A stretch of 64,000 nt of DNA, from assembly GCA_030704615.1 (NCBI GenBank), contig CM060733.1, forward strand, positions 59,892,001 through 59,956,000, written 5' to 3'. Positions 24,991 to 36,954 of the stretch are shown one piece after another (within the stretch, counting starts at the first letter, position 1; each line of letters opens with the position of its first letter). Made by a program: the position numbers and the translations under genes. Source of the DNA: Takakia lepidozioides (taxonomy: Eukaryota > Streptophyta > Takakiopsida > Takakiales > Takakiaceae). The notes beneath the pieces are model-generated. The model saw only the letters and a program-made list of their open reading frames with translations, was not told where the DNA came from and did no database searches.

Positions 24991-27900
24991 GAAATTACCA
25001 CTACAACTGAAGCTGTGGAGGCCGGGACGCTTGCAACCATTATTGACGACATTGATGCAGGGAATTGAGGGGCAGATGAGTATGAAGATGATACAACATC
25101 TAGTGATCCTCTTTCTCTAGATGCCAAACAGGCAATTATTCTGGAAAAGAAACAAGATCTGAATGTAACTTTCAGGTCCCTCCTCATTGAGGATGGAGTT
25201 ATGGACATTCCATTGTGTCGCATGATTTCTATGCAGGTTGTTAGGCCCGCCCTTGCCAACGACATCCTAAAGCTTAGAGGAGATTTCTATTCTGGATACC
25301 ATCCAGGAGCAGCCGTGTTCTATGTTTCTGTTGAGGGGATTGATGGATCTACTATAGATGTAGGTCCTGATATCATCTCTACATGGGATAGTCATTGGAA
25401 AACAGTCAATGATGAGTTTGAGAAGTATCTTGAGTCCAAGCCAAAGTTGCATCATCTTCGGGGGAAGATGTTTCATGTCTGGGATGGGAATCATAGGCTT
25501 CAAGCATGGTATCCCTATATCAATGAAGTTCATGGGGCCAACTTGTTAAGACATGTCTGTATGACAAGTTGGGTGCTCAATGCGGACATTGAAAATCGTG
25601 GTTCCCTCAGGTCCATCATGGATGGAGTGAATGTGTGAGTTTCCTTTCTATTCTTCATTTACTTTCATGTTCAATGTTGTCATGTTCTTGCTCAATGGAT
25701 GTACATATACACATCTTCTTTCTAATGATCATATTTTATATGTGCAGGGCAACAGAGAGGGCACATGTTACATCCAAATTTGTGCACTTGGTTTGCAAGG
25801 TCAATATGATTGGCCTTACACCTGTCTCTGAATGGAAGAATGTATTGAGGAAAGAGCAATACGACGAATGCATCAAGAAAACAGGAAAGACTTGGTATAA
25901 CCTGACAGTCCATGCAATGACAGAGATTTTGTACAAGGTAACATCATGTCTTAACCAAGTTTCATTCTTTGCATCCATAGACAAGATTCACCTCTGGTTC
26001 ATGTTATGAACTGTTTTGGTTCTTTTGGCAGCATGATATTGTTGAGGCCCAACGCATGGCGGGGGAAGCTTACAAACTTGCTGAGGGGCCAAAGAGTCAA
26101 GAGGGCCTTGAAGATACAATGAGACAGGCTGGATTGAAAGCAAGGGAGCAACACAAGAGTCAGCTTGTGAAGTTGCTTCCTATTGCTGATCCAACCCTTG
26201 GAGAGGGGTTTCTCCAAGAACTTAAACTGCATTGGTACGTGTAAAGGCAGGATCAGAGGAAATGACCCAAGAGAAAATGGTGAACATTGCTACCGCCCGG
26301 GTGGATCCTGAAGAAAAGGTGGAATGGCTACATATATGGAATGGAGACCAAACACTTCACGACCGTAATTTTTTTCCACCCGGGCCTATCAGTGGGCCAA
26401 CACTTGATCCTTGGCTGAATAGAAGGACTTTTTGGTGGCAGGTACATATACAATCACTATCTTCTCAATGCAATTAATTCATTTTGTTGATGACACATTA
26501 ACATAGTTATTTAACTGACTGTATTTTCTGGCAGCTTTGCAAGGTTGCCTTGGCTCAGTTTGCCTTGTACACCACTCAGCTTGGCCAATTTCATGTTGCC
26601 TTGGAGGAAAGAGAGAGTGAGAGTCTGGGAGACTACATGGATACCTGGAAGATGACTCATTTCAATGAGTTGTTTCATAGAGAGTTCTCATTGCCAAAGG
26701 GGCCATTCATAGGCAATGATTGGGAACAACAAACAGGTGGGGAGAAGGTGGTGAGACGGATTTTATTCAGGTACCATCTTTCCATTGCATTGTACATGGA
26801 TAGTGTATACACCTTGTAAGTCAAAAATGTCTATGCTTCAAGTATTTTTCTAGTACATTGGGATATACATGTTTCTTAATGTGCTTGTTCAATTGTTGAA
26901 CAGGTTGCATAAATATTTGTCTCCACAAAAACTTAGAATGTGTTTGTATTTTAGGTACATGAGATTTGTGCTTGTACTGAGTGATCGACTTAAGGCTGAG
27001 CCCAAGTTTCTGATGGCCTGGAAGTTTGGTGCTCAACAAGCTTCCATGTACACACCTGCAATTGAGGAAGATTGGGGTGTGGAACACCGGGAAGGGGGGG
27101 GGGTTGGTATTTGGATATGCCCAAGGGTACTATCCCCTATGCAGAAATGGGACTTCATAAGGAATGTGTTCGCAGGCAGTCAGTGAGTGATGAAGGGGTA
27201 TCTCCACTGAAGTCCATGTTCTTGATCTGGAGCATGCAGAACAGATTGCTACACAGGCCGCTGACGTTGTAGCCCAAGTGGTCCCTGCCGTTGTGGGTGT
27301 ACCAAAACGCAAATCACGAAAAAGAAAAGATGCGGATGTCAATGCAGGTGTGGCCCCCAATGCAGGTGTGGCTTCTATTGTTGGTCCTATTGGTAGTTCT
27401 TCACATCCTTCAAATCAGTTGGTTGTAGTGCCTGCACCTACTACTCGAGGAAACAAGCCAAAGGCAGGCGAACATCCTTACAGTGCAGTGTCATTTTCTG
27501 GTGGTGCACCTAGCATGTATCGCATGAAGATCATGCCTACTCATTTCATTGATATGGTGGAGGCCTCAAGTACATCTCCTGATGCGACCTTGAAAGAGCT
27601 CATGGAGTTCTTAAAAAATGTGAGTTTCCCCCAACAAACAAACTTGAATGTAAGGAATTCTTCGATGTTTTTATATCCTCATCATCCGGCTATTGACTCC
27701 TACATTTTCTGTATGTTGTTTGCAGTTGCCAGGAACTTGGTCTAGTGTTGTGGATGGAAAAAGCGTGCATGTGGCTGTGGACATGATCATCGTGGACTGC
27801 CCAACAGGAATGCCTGTACAGGGCTGTTTGGATGGTGTACAGGTTCCTCCCTGGAATGCTTTTGATAAACGGTATTGGGAGTATGCATTCTCCATTGCTA

Positions 27901-29143
27901 ATGACTTGTTGGATGACAATGGATGCTTGGTGTTCTTGCAGGGCTCCGATGATTCCTTTGCATTGGAGCTCTTTTCTTACTCCAGGGGCAGCTCTATTTC
28001 CGTATTATCAAGGAAATATACTTGCATCAATACCACCCCTCTACACACTCAGACAGGAAAGGTAAAAATCATCCTTCTTCAATATCTCATTGTTTGATGT
28101 TTCATCTTCCTACTCTCATACATATTATTAAACCATCCGGGTGCACTATTTTTGTGGAAATGGCACGTCTAACATACCATGTTCTTCCACGCCCATGTCC
28201 TCACCAAGCAAGGAGGACTATTCAAACTGCGTGAGTCTGGCAAAGTTGTGGACCCCCTTGCAGACCCTGTTGAGTTGGATGCCATCTACAACCACATTCC
28301 AGATGTTGCACTACCCATGCAAACTCCTCAACAAGCCTGGAGGGGTGCGCGAGACCGTAGTCCCGCCTTCATGCAAGTGTTGTTGGAGACATGCTCACCT
28401 CCTGGCTCCCGCATTTTGGATCTCACAGCTGGCACAGGTTTGCATTGGTCTCCATTTTGTAATTAAAATCTTCTGAGCTGATTCATGATCATTAACTGTT
28501 ATCCGATATAATATCATCATTGCATGTTTTTTTCCTGCAAGTTCTACATTTATTGCTGCTCGCGAGTCTGGACGTCTCGTATTTGGTCTTGAGGGGGACC
28601 AGACGTTGTATGCAGCACGTCTCTCTGCACTTCAAAATACTCAACCCGTTTTGGTTTCATCTGTGGTAACTCCAACCATTCAACGTCCTGTGAGTTTGTT
28701 GGAACCCCCCGCTCCTAAGGTGGCGCGCAAGCTTGGTCTTCATCTCGGCAGTACTTCCTAGTGAGTATGTCTCGCCTCCATTCCCTTTGTTGCAATCTCT
28801 ATATTATTTGCAAAGCAAACCATTCCCATTTGATTTGTTAACATAAGTATACATGTATGTGTGATGCAGTGATGGGATTGTGCGGACCATCTACGATAGT
28901 CTACCCCAAAGTCCTCTTTCATCGTTTTATCTACCTTCGTATGCCGAGTCCCAAGCTTTGCATTTAATACATCAACAACGTGATGTAGGTCTTTCCAATG
29001 ATATGTTGTTTGACCGAAGAGCAGCTATTGTTGGACAATCCGTGGATAGGTTGCGTAGAGTTGAGGCTTTCATGGATGTGTATGCCTCTGAATCACAGGC
29101 TTATGACACGGATGATGAAGTATCAGCTGATGATGTTATGTAG
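24991..29143 (+). CDS. ParB-like domain / DNA methyltransferase gene
   Basis: Nine exons are proposed: 24,991-25,634; 25,748-25,937; 26,032-26,441; 26,535-26,770; 26,955-27,619; 27,726-28,061; about 28,207-28,437; about 28,542-28,760; 28,870-29,143. The first holds a ParB/sulfiredoxin-like block, VWDGNHRLQAW. The middle is helical with a basic PKRKSRKRK tract. The C-terminal exons resemble a beta-class amino-methyltransferase. VAVDMIIVDCPTG sits where motif IV (D/N/S-P-P-Y) belongs, followed by FDKRYWEYAFSIANDLL. Later come ILDLTAGTG and STFIAARESGRLVFGLEGD, motif I and the cofactor-binding strand, split by an intron. Prokaryotic and phage proteins often fuse ParB to such methylases; here the gene is spliced. 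Oddities are DCPT instead of DPPY, an in-frame TGA near 25,066, and shifts near 26,233, in a G10 run near 27,095, and near 27,215. It may be decaying, domesticated or mis-assembled. Confidence 0.7.
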
Positions 29144-31040
29144 GTAATTAGAAATTACATATACAATACATTGTCCTCATTGTCAGTCCGAATTTTTTGT
29201 TATTTTTTATGATACATGTATTTCTTTCTAGTGTAAGGTAAAACAAATGAGGCAAATGACATGGTGTTGAAATCAGATTTCATGTTATCTTCCTGTCATT
29301 TGATTTATCTATGTAATAGTTTGTACATAGATCTCTACTGCATTTCATAGATCCCTTTACCTTAATGCAAGTTCGACATGCACTTCAGCACTATCAAATT
29401 TCATCATTAGTAAGATCAACCCTTATGAGTATTGTGGCATGTTATGTACACACAGGGTGACTATCTTTATCTCATTAGTGTTTCATTTCATTAGTGTTTC
29501 AAGTTTGAATGGGTAGTGTAGTGGTATGAACTAGGCTTGACACCCGATAGGTTGTGGGTTCTATCTTTGATGGACATTATGTTTTTGTAAAATAAAAATG
29601 TTTCAGAAGATAGATATATAGATACTGCAAAACCTATGTAACAAGCTCCCTAGCATTGTCAAGCTCCCTAGCATTCCCTTAGCATTGCTCCATTCTGAAC
29701 TTCAAACTAGACTCCCACCATTGGAAGAGCCCGTACCTTCACCATTTGTATCTAACAAAGAGCCGTGCCTCGTCACTTTTTAATTTTTTGACCTTTTTTC
29801 TCATGTTGGAAAGCCATAAAAGCAACATGTTCCTCTCCCATTCCTACACTCACCCATGTGGAATAATAATACAATGAATATGGAATATTCTATATGGAAT
29901 ATTCTTATTCCATCCTTTGATATTTTGACTATGGACCCTAAGATTAGATGAATCACAATTTTATTTTATTTTTTGGGTACCCTTATTTAAGTGTTGTGCA
30001 TATAAAATTGTTCCTATGCATATCTAAAATTTGTATGCATGCATACATTCCTCCATATGCATGCATTTGTGTGCGCATATAGTATAGGCTACCTCTCGGG
30101 TGACGAGGGCTGGATGAATGGCCAGGAGATGAAGGTGCGAGGAAACAGTTCATCCAAACTAAATCAAGGATGAATGACCAACGAAGTAACGGGGAAAAAA
30201 TCTGTTCATTGGGTAGATTCATGGGGAGTGATGGATGGAGAAGGGATCAGCTGGCAAAATTGGATGAACTGGTAAAGTTCATCCAACTAGTGACAAACTG
30301 GTAGTTGGCAGATTATTATAACAGAACAGTAGCTAAACTAAGGCCTTTGTCGTATGCATGCAGCTTGAAAGGGGGAGTAATACCCACAAGTTTGCATTAA
30401 GACCTTAGAGAGAAGTTCACGTGACACCAGCATGGCAAATTTATGAAATAGTCAACGCACCGTTCGGTGGAAGGGTGGCTGAAGGGGATTTAGGAGTGAA
30501 GGATGGAGGAAGAAAGAGCTTTTTGGCATGACTGAAAGTAGGAAAAGCGTGAGATGGAGAACACGGAGGTGGTATGGAGGTGGTGTTGGCAGTAAAATGG
30601 AGCGAGATGTTGGTGCTATGCATGCTCTTGTAGACTGAAAGTGGAAGCATTGTAAATTAGGAGTCATGTTTTCTCTTCAGCGATGAGTGTTGCTCAAGAA
30701 TGAGAGTGGTATGTAGTCTGAAAACGAGTGCGTGAAGGAGTCTTCTTTGTCGTGAACTTGTAAGAACTTCATACGTCAAGCACCAAGTATCATGTAGTCC
30801 AACCTGTTGGGGCAGATTGACAGTGCAGCCATGAGAACTGGGATGTAACGATCAGATCAGGAAGGTGGAACGTGCGAGTACACGGATCAAATGAACCATC
30901 TAGTGCTGACTTCTTTTGCTTTGGATGAATTAAAAGAAAACAAATAAACAGCAAAAAGAGTAATTGTGAAAGCGTAGAGAGAAGGGAAAGAGAAATAGCT
31001 AGGGGACTGGATGTTGTTTTCCTCTTCCGCTGCAGCAGCA
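29144..31040. other. intergenic, no supported gene
   Basis: AT-rich sequence without a recognisable coding domain. It contains a possible SINE head at about 29,505 and repeated ATGGATG/TTCATCC words at 30,100-30,290. Minus-strand frames near 30,450-31,070 are short and of low complexity. The one beginning near 31,072 may include the displaced end of the neighbouring transposase. Confidence 0.4.
29505..29590 (+). repeat. possible tRNA-derived SINE head
   Basis: GGGTAGTGTAGTGGTATGA resembles box A and GTGGGTTCTATCT resembles a degenerate box B about 35 bases downstream. The similarity is weak. Confidence 0.35.
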
Positions 31041-31041
31041 T

Positions 31042-34000
31042 CTATTCCTTGAGCACTAATGAAGTGGGACATGTGACAGCAAGAAATACAAGGAGCCCCT
31101 CTTTTGCTCTACAACGCATCGTTACAAAATCCGGACAAGTGCACGTAGGAAAATTCCCCACGGTAACCTGATATTCTTTGCCATGAAGAACTGAGCTAAT
31201 AGACAGCACTGTGTAAATCCGTCCATACCCCGGGGCAGGGACTTCGGTGATACGAATCACTCGAGCCTGCAAAATTCTAGCCGATTCCATCTTGCAGTCG
31301 TGATCTGCACCCAAAGCGACACGGCGCACTGTTTTTCCATCTCTTTTTGTTGGGTGGGAGTCGGCACCGGGTGGAGGCATTGCCGGAGCATGTGGCACAT
31401 CTGTGCCCACAGTGCATGAGGGCACCACCCGGGACCGTGCAAGACGGAACCCTCCCTCCTCCAGCATGCATATCTCGGTTGATGACAGCGACGTCCCAAG
31501 TTTCACAGGCCAAATTACGGGGGGAGGGGGCTTCATTATCACCGAAGGACGAACTGTTCCCTTGACGCATCATGCCATATCGTCTGGGCAGAACCAGAAC
31601 TTGTGCTCCTTTGACTCCCCACTATGATAAGGTCGGAACAACCCTGTGAATGCTGGAGTCCCCCTGGAGCCTTTGCATATTTTTTATTTGCATTTCTTGA
31701 AAGAGGGGGTCCGAATTGCCATGCAAGCCACTCTAGATCCTGGTGGGGTGCGTTCTATATGCCACTCACTATCAATGCAATCAGATTCATGCACCAAGGA
31801 CACCACCTCCTCCAATGGGATTCCTGCTGTTGTGCTTGCATGATCTGCACCTGCTCCACTGGAAGAGGACCCACCTGGAAAGGGGCGGGCACACGACTTA
31901 GTCTGCACCGGAGACACCTTTGGCATAGAGAAATTGTCCCTGTCCGGCCGATGGGAATCTCCATCCGACCCTGGAGGAGTGTTCAATTTCCTTTTGCATG
32001 ATCCAAATCTTTCCTCGACTTCCAAATGGGGGACCCTGGATTGCAAAGGGGAGCCTTCAGTGCACCTGTTCAGAGCTCTGGCCATCTTCGATGGGTCTCC
32101 GGACCTACTCGCAGCCCTTAGCATCAACAAAGTCGTATCAGGGCCCTTGCCTCTGCCCCGTCCCATCAGAAAATTGTGGTACCTGGTTTGTTGTGTAAGT
32201 GCCCGCACCATGTCATCAGCAGTGGTCACATACAAGTCACGTCCCGCTTTGGTAGACTGCTGCATCCAGGCGTTGTGAACAGTCTCCGCCAAATTACAGG
32301 ATGGCATGTCGGCCAAGTCCTCCAAGGACATGTCCTGCAAGAGGCATTGCATGCAAATGTGAGGAACGAAAGGAAATGCAAGAGGTTCTGCAAGTGATAA
32401 TTCAACAACCCCAAATGAACAGGCACGATGCAAAGTGAAATTTGTATTTCTGGGATTGAAGAGGCTTACAGTCATCATGAAAGCTCCCCACTGTCTGTAC
32501 CTGAAGTGCCAGAAAACCAACCAGTCCTCCAACTCCTTCAGGTGGATACCAGTAGCAGCACCAGAGGAGAACCACCAAGCCCGGATTGCTTGGTAAGTGC
32601 TCTCAGCTTCTCCCATTGAGGTGGCATTTTTGTACTTGAGGCAGAGCCTTCTGTGCTCTAACTGAAGGTCAGGGTGAATGCAACGCTTTGTATGACGTGC
32701 CAGAGATTGACTCCAATGGAAGAGGCATGTGCGCTCCCTATTTTCCATTGGGACCTTAGGATCCCCTGAACCAAACACGTGCCGCACTGCATTGAAATTT
32801 GCCTGTGCACTATCAGCTATGAAGCCCGCAAAATTTGTGTTCTGCATTCCATTGCGCTGCATGACGGCTAGGAGCGAATTCCACATGAGCATCTGGGATT
32901 CAGTGTCCTCCGACTGCATATCACAAATTGCTATGGAGAGCATACACTGGTACGCTGGATCGTACACATGGCACGCCATGGTTGTCCAACCCTTCACCCG
33001 TTTGCAGTGATCAAACATTAAACAACATTTAGCCAAATCTCCTCCAGGTTGCATTCGGCGGACTATGCTCACACCACTGCCTTTGCCCACTGTGGACATC
33101 TTGAACAAATACACCTTGGACGAGCCCTGGCCAAGGAAGATATTGTTTTGAATGAATTCATAGCGACTCCTCCGTTTGAGGTCCATAATGTTGTCCATGA
33201 AGCCAACACTGCCTGTGCCCATTCTGAGTGCATTCACCTGGTTTCGAATATTGGGAGAGCTCAACACGGAGAAATGGTCCATCACTGCATCAAGCGAATC
33301 TGCATCCAGCATTGGTTGTGTCGCATCCCCTTCACCCAGTATGTGTTTTTCCAGGAATGTCTTGTTAGCTGCAAGGGCTATAGCAGAAGGTGTTGCACAA
33401 GGGGCATTGTGGAACTCCTGCTTCAGCAGATTTCTAGCGATGTCCACGCTATCCCTGCAACTTTTTTTTGACACAAGATGCTCGTGTGTACCCATATGAA
33501 TGCAGGCACGAGTCATTGTCTTGCATCGGTGTGCCACCTGGTACATACAAGTGTGGCACACAGAAACACCAGACGGGGAAAGTTTGCAGAACCTGCACAC
33601 AAAAGTATTGGTCTTGGGAGGGGCAAGCTTTGGGATGAAAGGATTCAGGGGCACACCTTCCCACTCACTTTCGTTTGGTTTAGCGCTATTTCTCAGGCGA
33701 GGGCAAGAAATATTGACACACTTACAATGCCCAACGCAAACCGACCTTCGAAATTTCAATCCAATGTCGTTGTGGATGTTCGATGTTTTTGTCCTGCACC
33801 AAGGGTGTCCGTCATGTTTCTTGTCCATGCCCTGCAGAAGCCCAGCTAGTCCACTGGAAGACGTGGGAGGGTTGAGCTCAAACAAGATGTCCCCATCAAA
33901 CTCTGCTGGCACATATTAAACCCGCTGCACCCGAAATGACTCCCAATCAATAAAATGCAGCTCGCTCTTGCACCCAGGCACCCCTGTGAGGGCTTTCAAT

Positions 34001-34491
34001 TTTGGAATGACACTCGTTATCTCCTGCAATTCGTCATCATCCAAGAATGGAGTCTGCACTGGCGGAGGAATCTCATAAACATCCTCCGAGGACGAGTCTG
34101 AAAGAGTCACGAATGTAGTGGATGTGCTCACATCTTGTTTCACATGAACTATGTCCTTCTGCTACACGACCGATGCTGCAGTGCCAAGGGTAACTACTGA
34201 TCCTGCTGATTGTCTTCTCTCTTTTCCAAGGACCCGGTATGTTCCTGGAAGGACTCTCCACTTCCTTCCACACTCGCCAACCAATGGTCTCTCCAAGTGT
34301 CCAGAATCCAAATTCCCATCCTCGTCATACACCTTTTTTTTAACAAGCAGAGAACCCAATTCCAGAGGGAACACTATAACCTGCTCATCCTCAGGAACAA
34401 CTGCAAACCCATCGTCATCTACAGTGGCAGTCAATGGAAGACTACCTGCATTGGAATGAAATCGAGTGAGTCTATCTTCCTCCCTGGACAT
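31042..34491 (-). pseudogene. MULE-type transposase with SWIM finger (broken)
   Basis: One frame runs on the minus strand from an ATG at 34,491 to about 31,042. The acidic N-terminus is followed by Cys-rich motifs (VGHCKCVNISC; CRFCKLSPSGVSVCHTC) and TRACIHMGTHEHLV. The core contains MQPGGDLAKCCLMFDHCKR, CDMQSEDTESQ, FAGFIADSAQANFNAVR and CLFHWSQSLARHTKR, a DDE core with the C-x2-H insertion seen in MULEs. A SWIM-like CTCPDF block follows at about 31,120. The frame is interrupted only by stops at 34,162 (TAG), 33,916 (TAA), 31,684 (TAA) and about 31,570 (TGA), each one transition from a sense codon. A frameshift near 31,080 displaces the second SWIM half (CISCCHMSHF). I saw no TIRs and did not delimit the element. 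The family call rests on recalled motifs. Confidence 0.75.
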
Positions 34492-34499
34492 GTTTTCCT

Positions 34500-35970
34500 A
34501 CACTGACCCAAAGTTGCGATCCACAAAGGGTCCCCCGAACTGATAGCCCGCAATTCTCGAAAGGGGATCCACCCCAAATGAATTGGGGTGAATAAGGGTA
34601 GCACTGACCCAAAGACTGCGGGCGATGCATGCATCGGATGTAAGAATGACATGCACGGCGAAAGTCTGTACCGAACTTCGCAGTCAGCCACACTGAGAGA
34701 CACCAACCAGAAAAACTATTTTCAAAGACAAGAAGCCACAAGAAGCCGTGCTGTATTTGGATGAAAAGCAAACCCTGAACATGACATGAAACCATCCATT
34801 ATGGAAAGACGGCAACGACCCTGGAGACCAGTAAACAGGAAACCCCGAATCTAATGAGGTTGTGCTGTGCCAGAAGAGCACAGCACAAACACTGACACTC
34901 CGGGGGATACCTCGCACGAATGTGTGCAACACATCACCATTGCCGACACAAACCTTTATACCGAATGACCCCATTGCGACGGTGAAGGCGAAATGCAAAC
35001 CGCAGGGTAGGCAGTACAACATACGTGGATACATATGTGAAGCATCACAATTATTGCGAATCTGCAAGTACTGCTCGAAATTGAACTAGCAATAGATTAT
35101 TACGACACTTCCGAATTTGAAAGAATGCGAGAAGGCTGTCATGTGTTGGCAGCCGGCGAAGTACATCTGACATATATCACAAGTACATGCAACGGCATTG
35201 GAAGTGCCACCATTTTTTTTCTTGGATAATACAAAGACGCAAAAATGGATGAATTTCGTTCGCACACAATGATGACACCCGCATCCAAATACGGTTAACA
35301 ATGTCCAATTTTTATTTTGGATACATGCCAAAGCAACCCTTGTTGCAAACGTCAAACTGGAGAGCTCTAGAGGCAGCGTGAGGAGCCCTTGTTTCCACCG
35401 GAGGAGGAAGAGAAGGAAGTCGTTATACTTTACGAGCACTAGGGACAGGAATAGAGCCAGACATAGAATGAGGATGGAAAGAGTAGACGAAGAGGAAAAG
35501 GAGGAAGAAGATGGCAAAGAGGAAAGTTTGGCGATGGAAGAGCCGGATTCTGGAGAAGAACAGCAGTCCGCCATACTTCCGAGAACAGGTGAGGAGGAGA
35601 CTGCATCCGAGGGAGAGACGGACGTCGAAGATGATGTTGATGCTGGCCTCACGAAGAAGCAGATAGTGGAAAAGAGGATGGGGGAGATGCTCCAGAACAT
35701 GCTCGGCGTAGAGAGCAGTCTGAAGCGCAAAGGGTCTCCGGCGTTTGGGGAGTCTTCTGGAACAGCCAAAAAAAATGTACAAGTTCTAGTTATCATTCCT
35801 GACGTGACGTGGCGCTGACACGTCGGCCATCACATCAAGTCGAATCCGGACGTTTACCGATGTAACTTTTTTTACATTTGACTTTTACGATTTACTTCTA
35901 CCCTTTGTAATGACATGGCAACCACGGTGTAAAACAGACGGCCAATTATTAATATTTATTAATTCTTCTT
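34500..35970. other. unassigned region upstream of the second MULE gene
   Basis: Two overlapping opposite-strand frames dominate. On the plus strand, 35,378-35,818 is a strongly acidic, Lys/Glu-rich frame of 146 codons (DEEEKEEEDGKEE). On the minus strand, about 35,086-35,260 encodes CTCDICQMYFAGCQHM, which fits the CxC..CxH pattern of a SWIM zinc finger and could be a leftover transposase exon. At most one of the two is real where they overlap. The rest, including 34,500-35,060, shows no domain I can name. Confidence 0.3.
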
Positions 35971-35974
35971 ATGA

Positions 35975-36365
35975 GTCCGCCTATATTGGCGATCGCATAT
36001 AATTTATTATTTTTAATAAAAAGCGACCGCCCATATTGGCGGTCGCCTGTAATTTATTTATTTTTAAATGAAGCGATCGCCCATATTGGCGGTCGCCCGT
36101 AATTTATTTATTTATAAATGAAACGACCACCCATATTGGCGGTCGCCCGTAATTTATTTATTTATAAATGAAGCGACCGCCCATATTGGCGGTCGTCCGT
36201 AATTTATTTATTTTTAAATGAAGCGACCACCCATATTGGCGGTCGTTTGTATTTTATTACATTTTAAAATAAGGGACCGCCTACATTAGCTATGTGGCGG
36301 GCGCTCTTCTTGTTTTTATAAATATAGCGACCGTCATGCAGCGGTCGCGTGTTTTTTTTTTTCTT
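35975..36365. repeat. GCGACCGCC palindrome array, copy 1
   Basis: About six or seven units of 55-60 bp, each with a GCGACCGCC..GGCGGTCGC palindrome around a CATATT centre, separated by AT-rich TAATTTATTTATTT linkers. Unit quality falls off at both ends. It is the same family as the arrays at 44.6-46.6 and 50.26-50.64 kb. Confidence 0.9.
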
Positions 36366-36954
36366 AGAAATCCAGGGACCCGCCGTGTGGTGTTTTGTTT
36401 TTATATTTTTAATCATGAAGCGGCACCTCGGCCAGCCACGTGGCGAGGTGCCACGGGTCAGGAAAAACGAAACAAATGGGATGGGGGGAGGTGGTTTTGA
36501 ACCCTTGACCTCTCCCATGTGGGTGTGCGTGGCGAAGTGCGACTGGCTAGTCGCGCCGCGCTGACACGTGGTGAGGCGCCACTGGCCTGTCGCATCTTTT
36601 CAAGCATAATGCCATTTTTATTTTTTTTTGCTGCTCCATTCCCCCCTCATTTTCTAATCATTTTTGCCCCTCTTGTGGTGCGGTTCCTTGGCATCCTGTA
36701 GTCTTTTCGGACTTCGTTGCTTGGCACTGCCAACGGGAGGTGCAAAGGTGATTATTTGGGGGGGGAGGTTTTGTCGGTTTTCTATTGGTCAGTCCCACAC
36801 ATTTGTTCACGGTACAATCATCGTATCACCATTTTGCCATTTCCGGATCTCCGGCGGCCTGTTTCTTTGCAGAAAACTACGAAGACACCATCCACACGCG
36901 TTCATTGCCATTTTTCTGAGGTTTTGGACCCTGTAGTGGGCAAAAGTTTATACA
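36366..36954. other. spacer between palindrome array and kinase-like gene
   Basis: It contains complementary GC-rich segments around CACGTGGCGAGGTGCCA and CACGTGGTGAGGCGCCA (36,440-36,590) and a tRNA-like TTTTGAACCCTTGACC word at about 36,495. No coding domain is seen. Its last part could be the kinase-like gene's promoter. Confidence 0.4.

Noticed and set aside
26233-26250. A 16-base mini-intron in the ParB-methyltransferase gene
   Set aside because: GT and AG are present, but the length is far below any plausible plant intron. A frameshift or assembly error is simpler.
36440-36560. Third tRNA-like SINE head around TTTTGAACCCTTGACC
   Set aside because: Only a box-B-like word is convincing. 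No box A at the right spacing could be identified.
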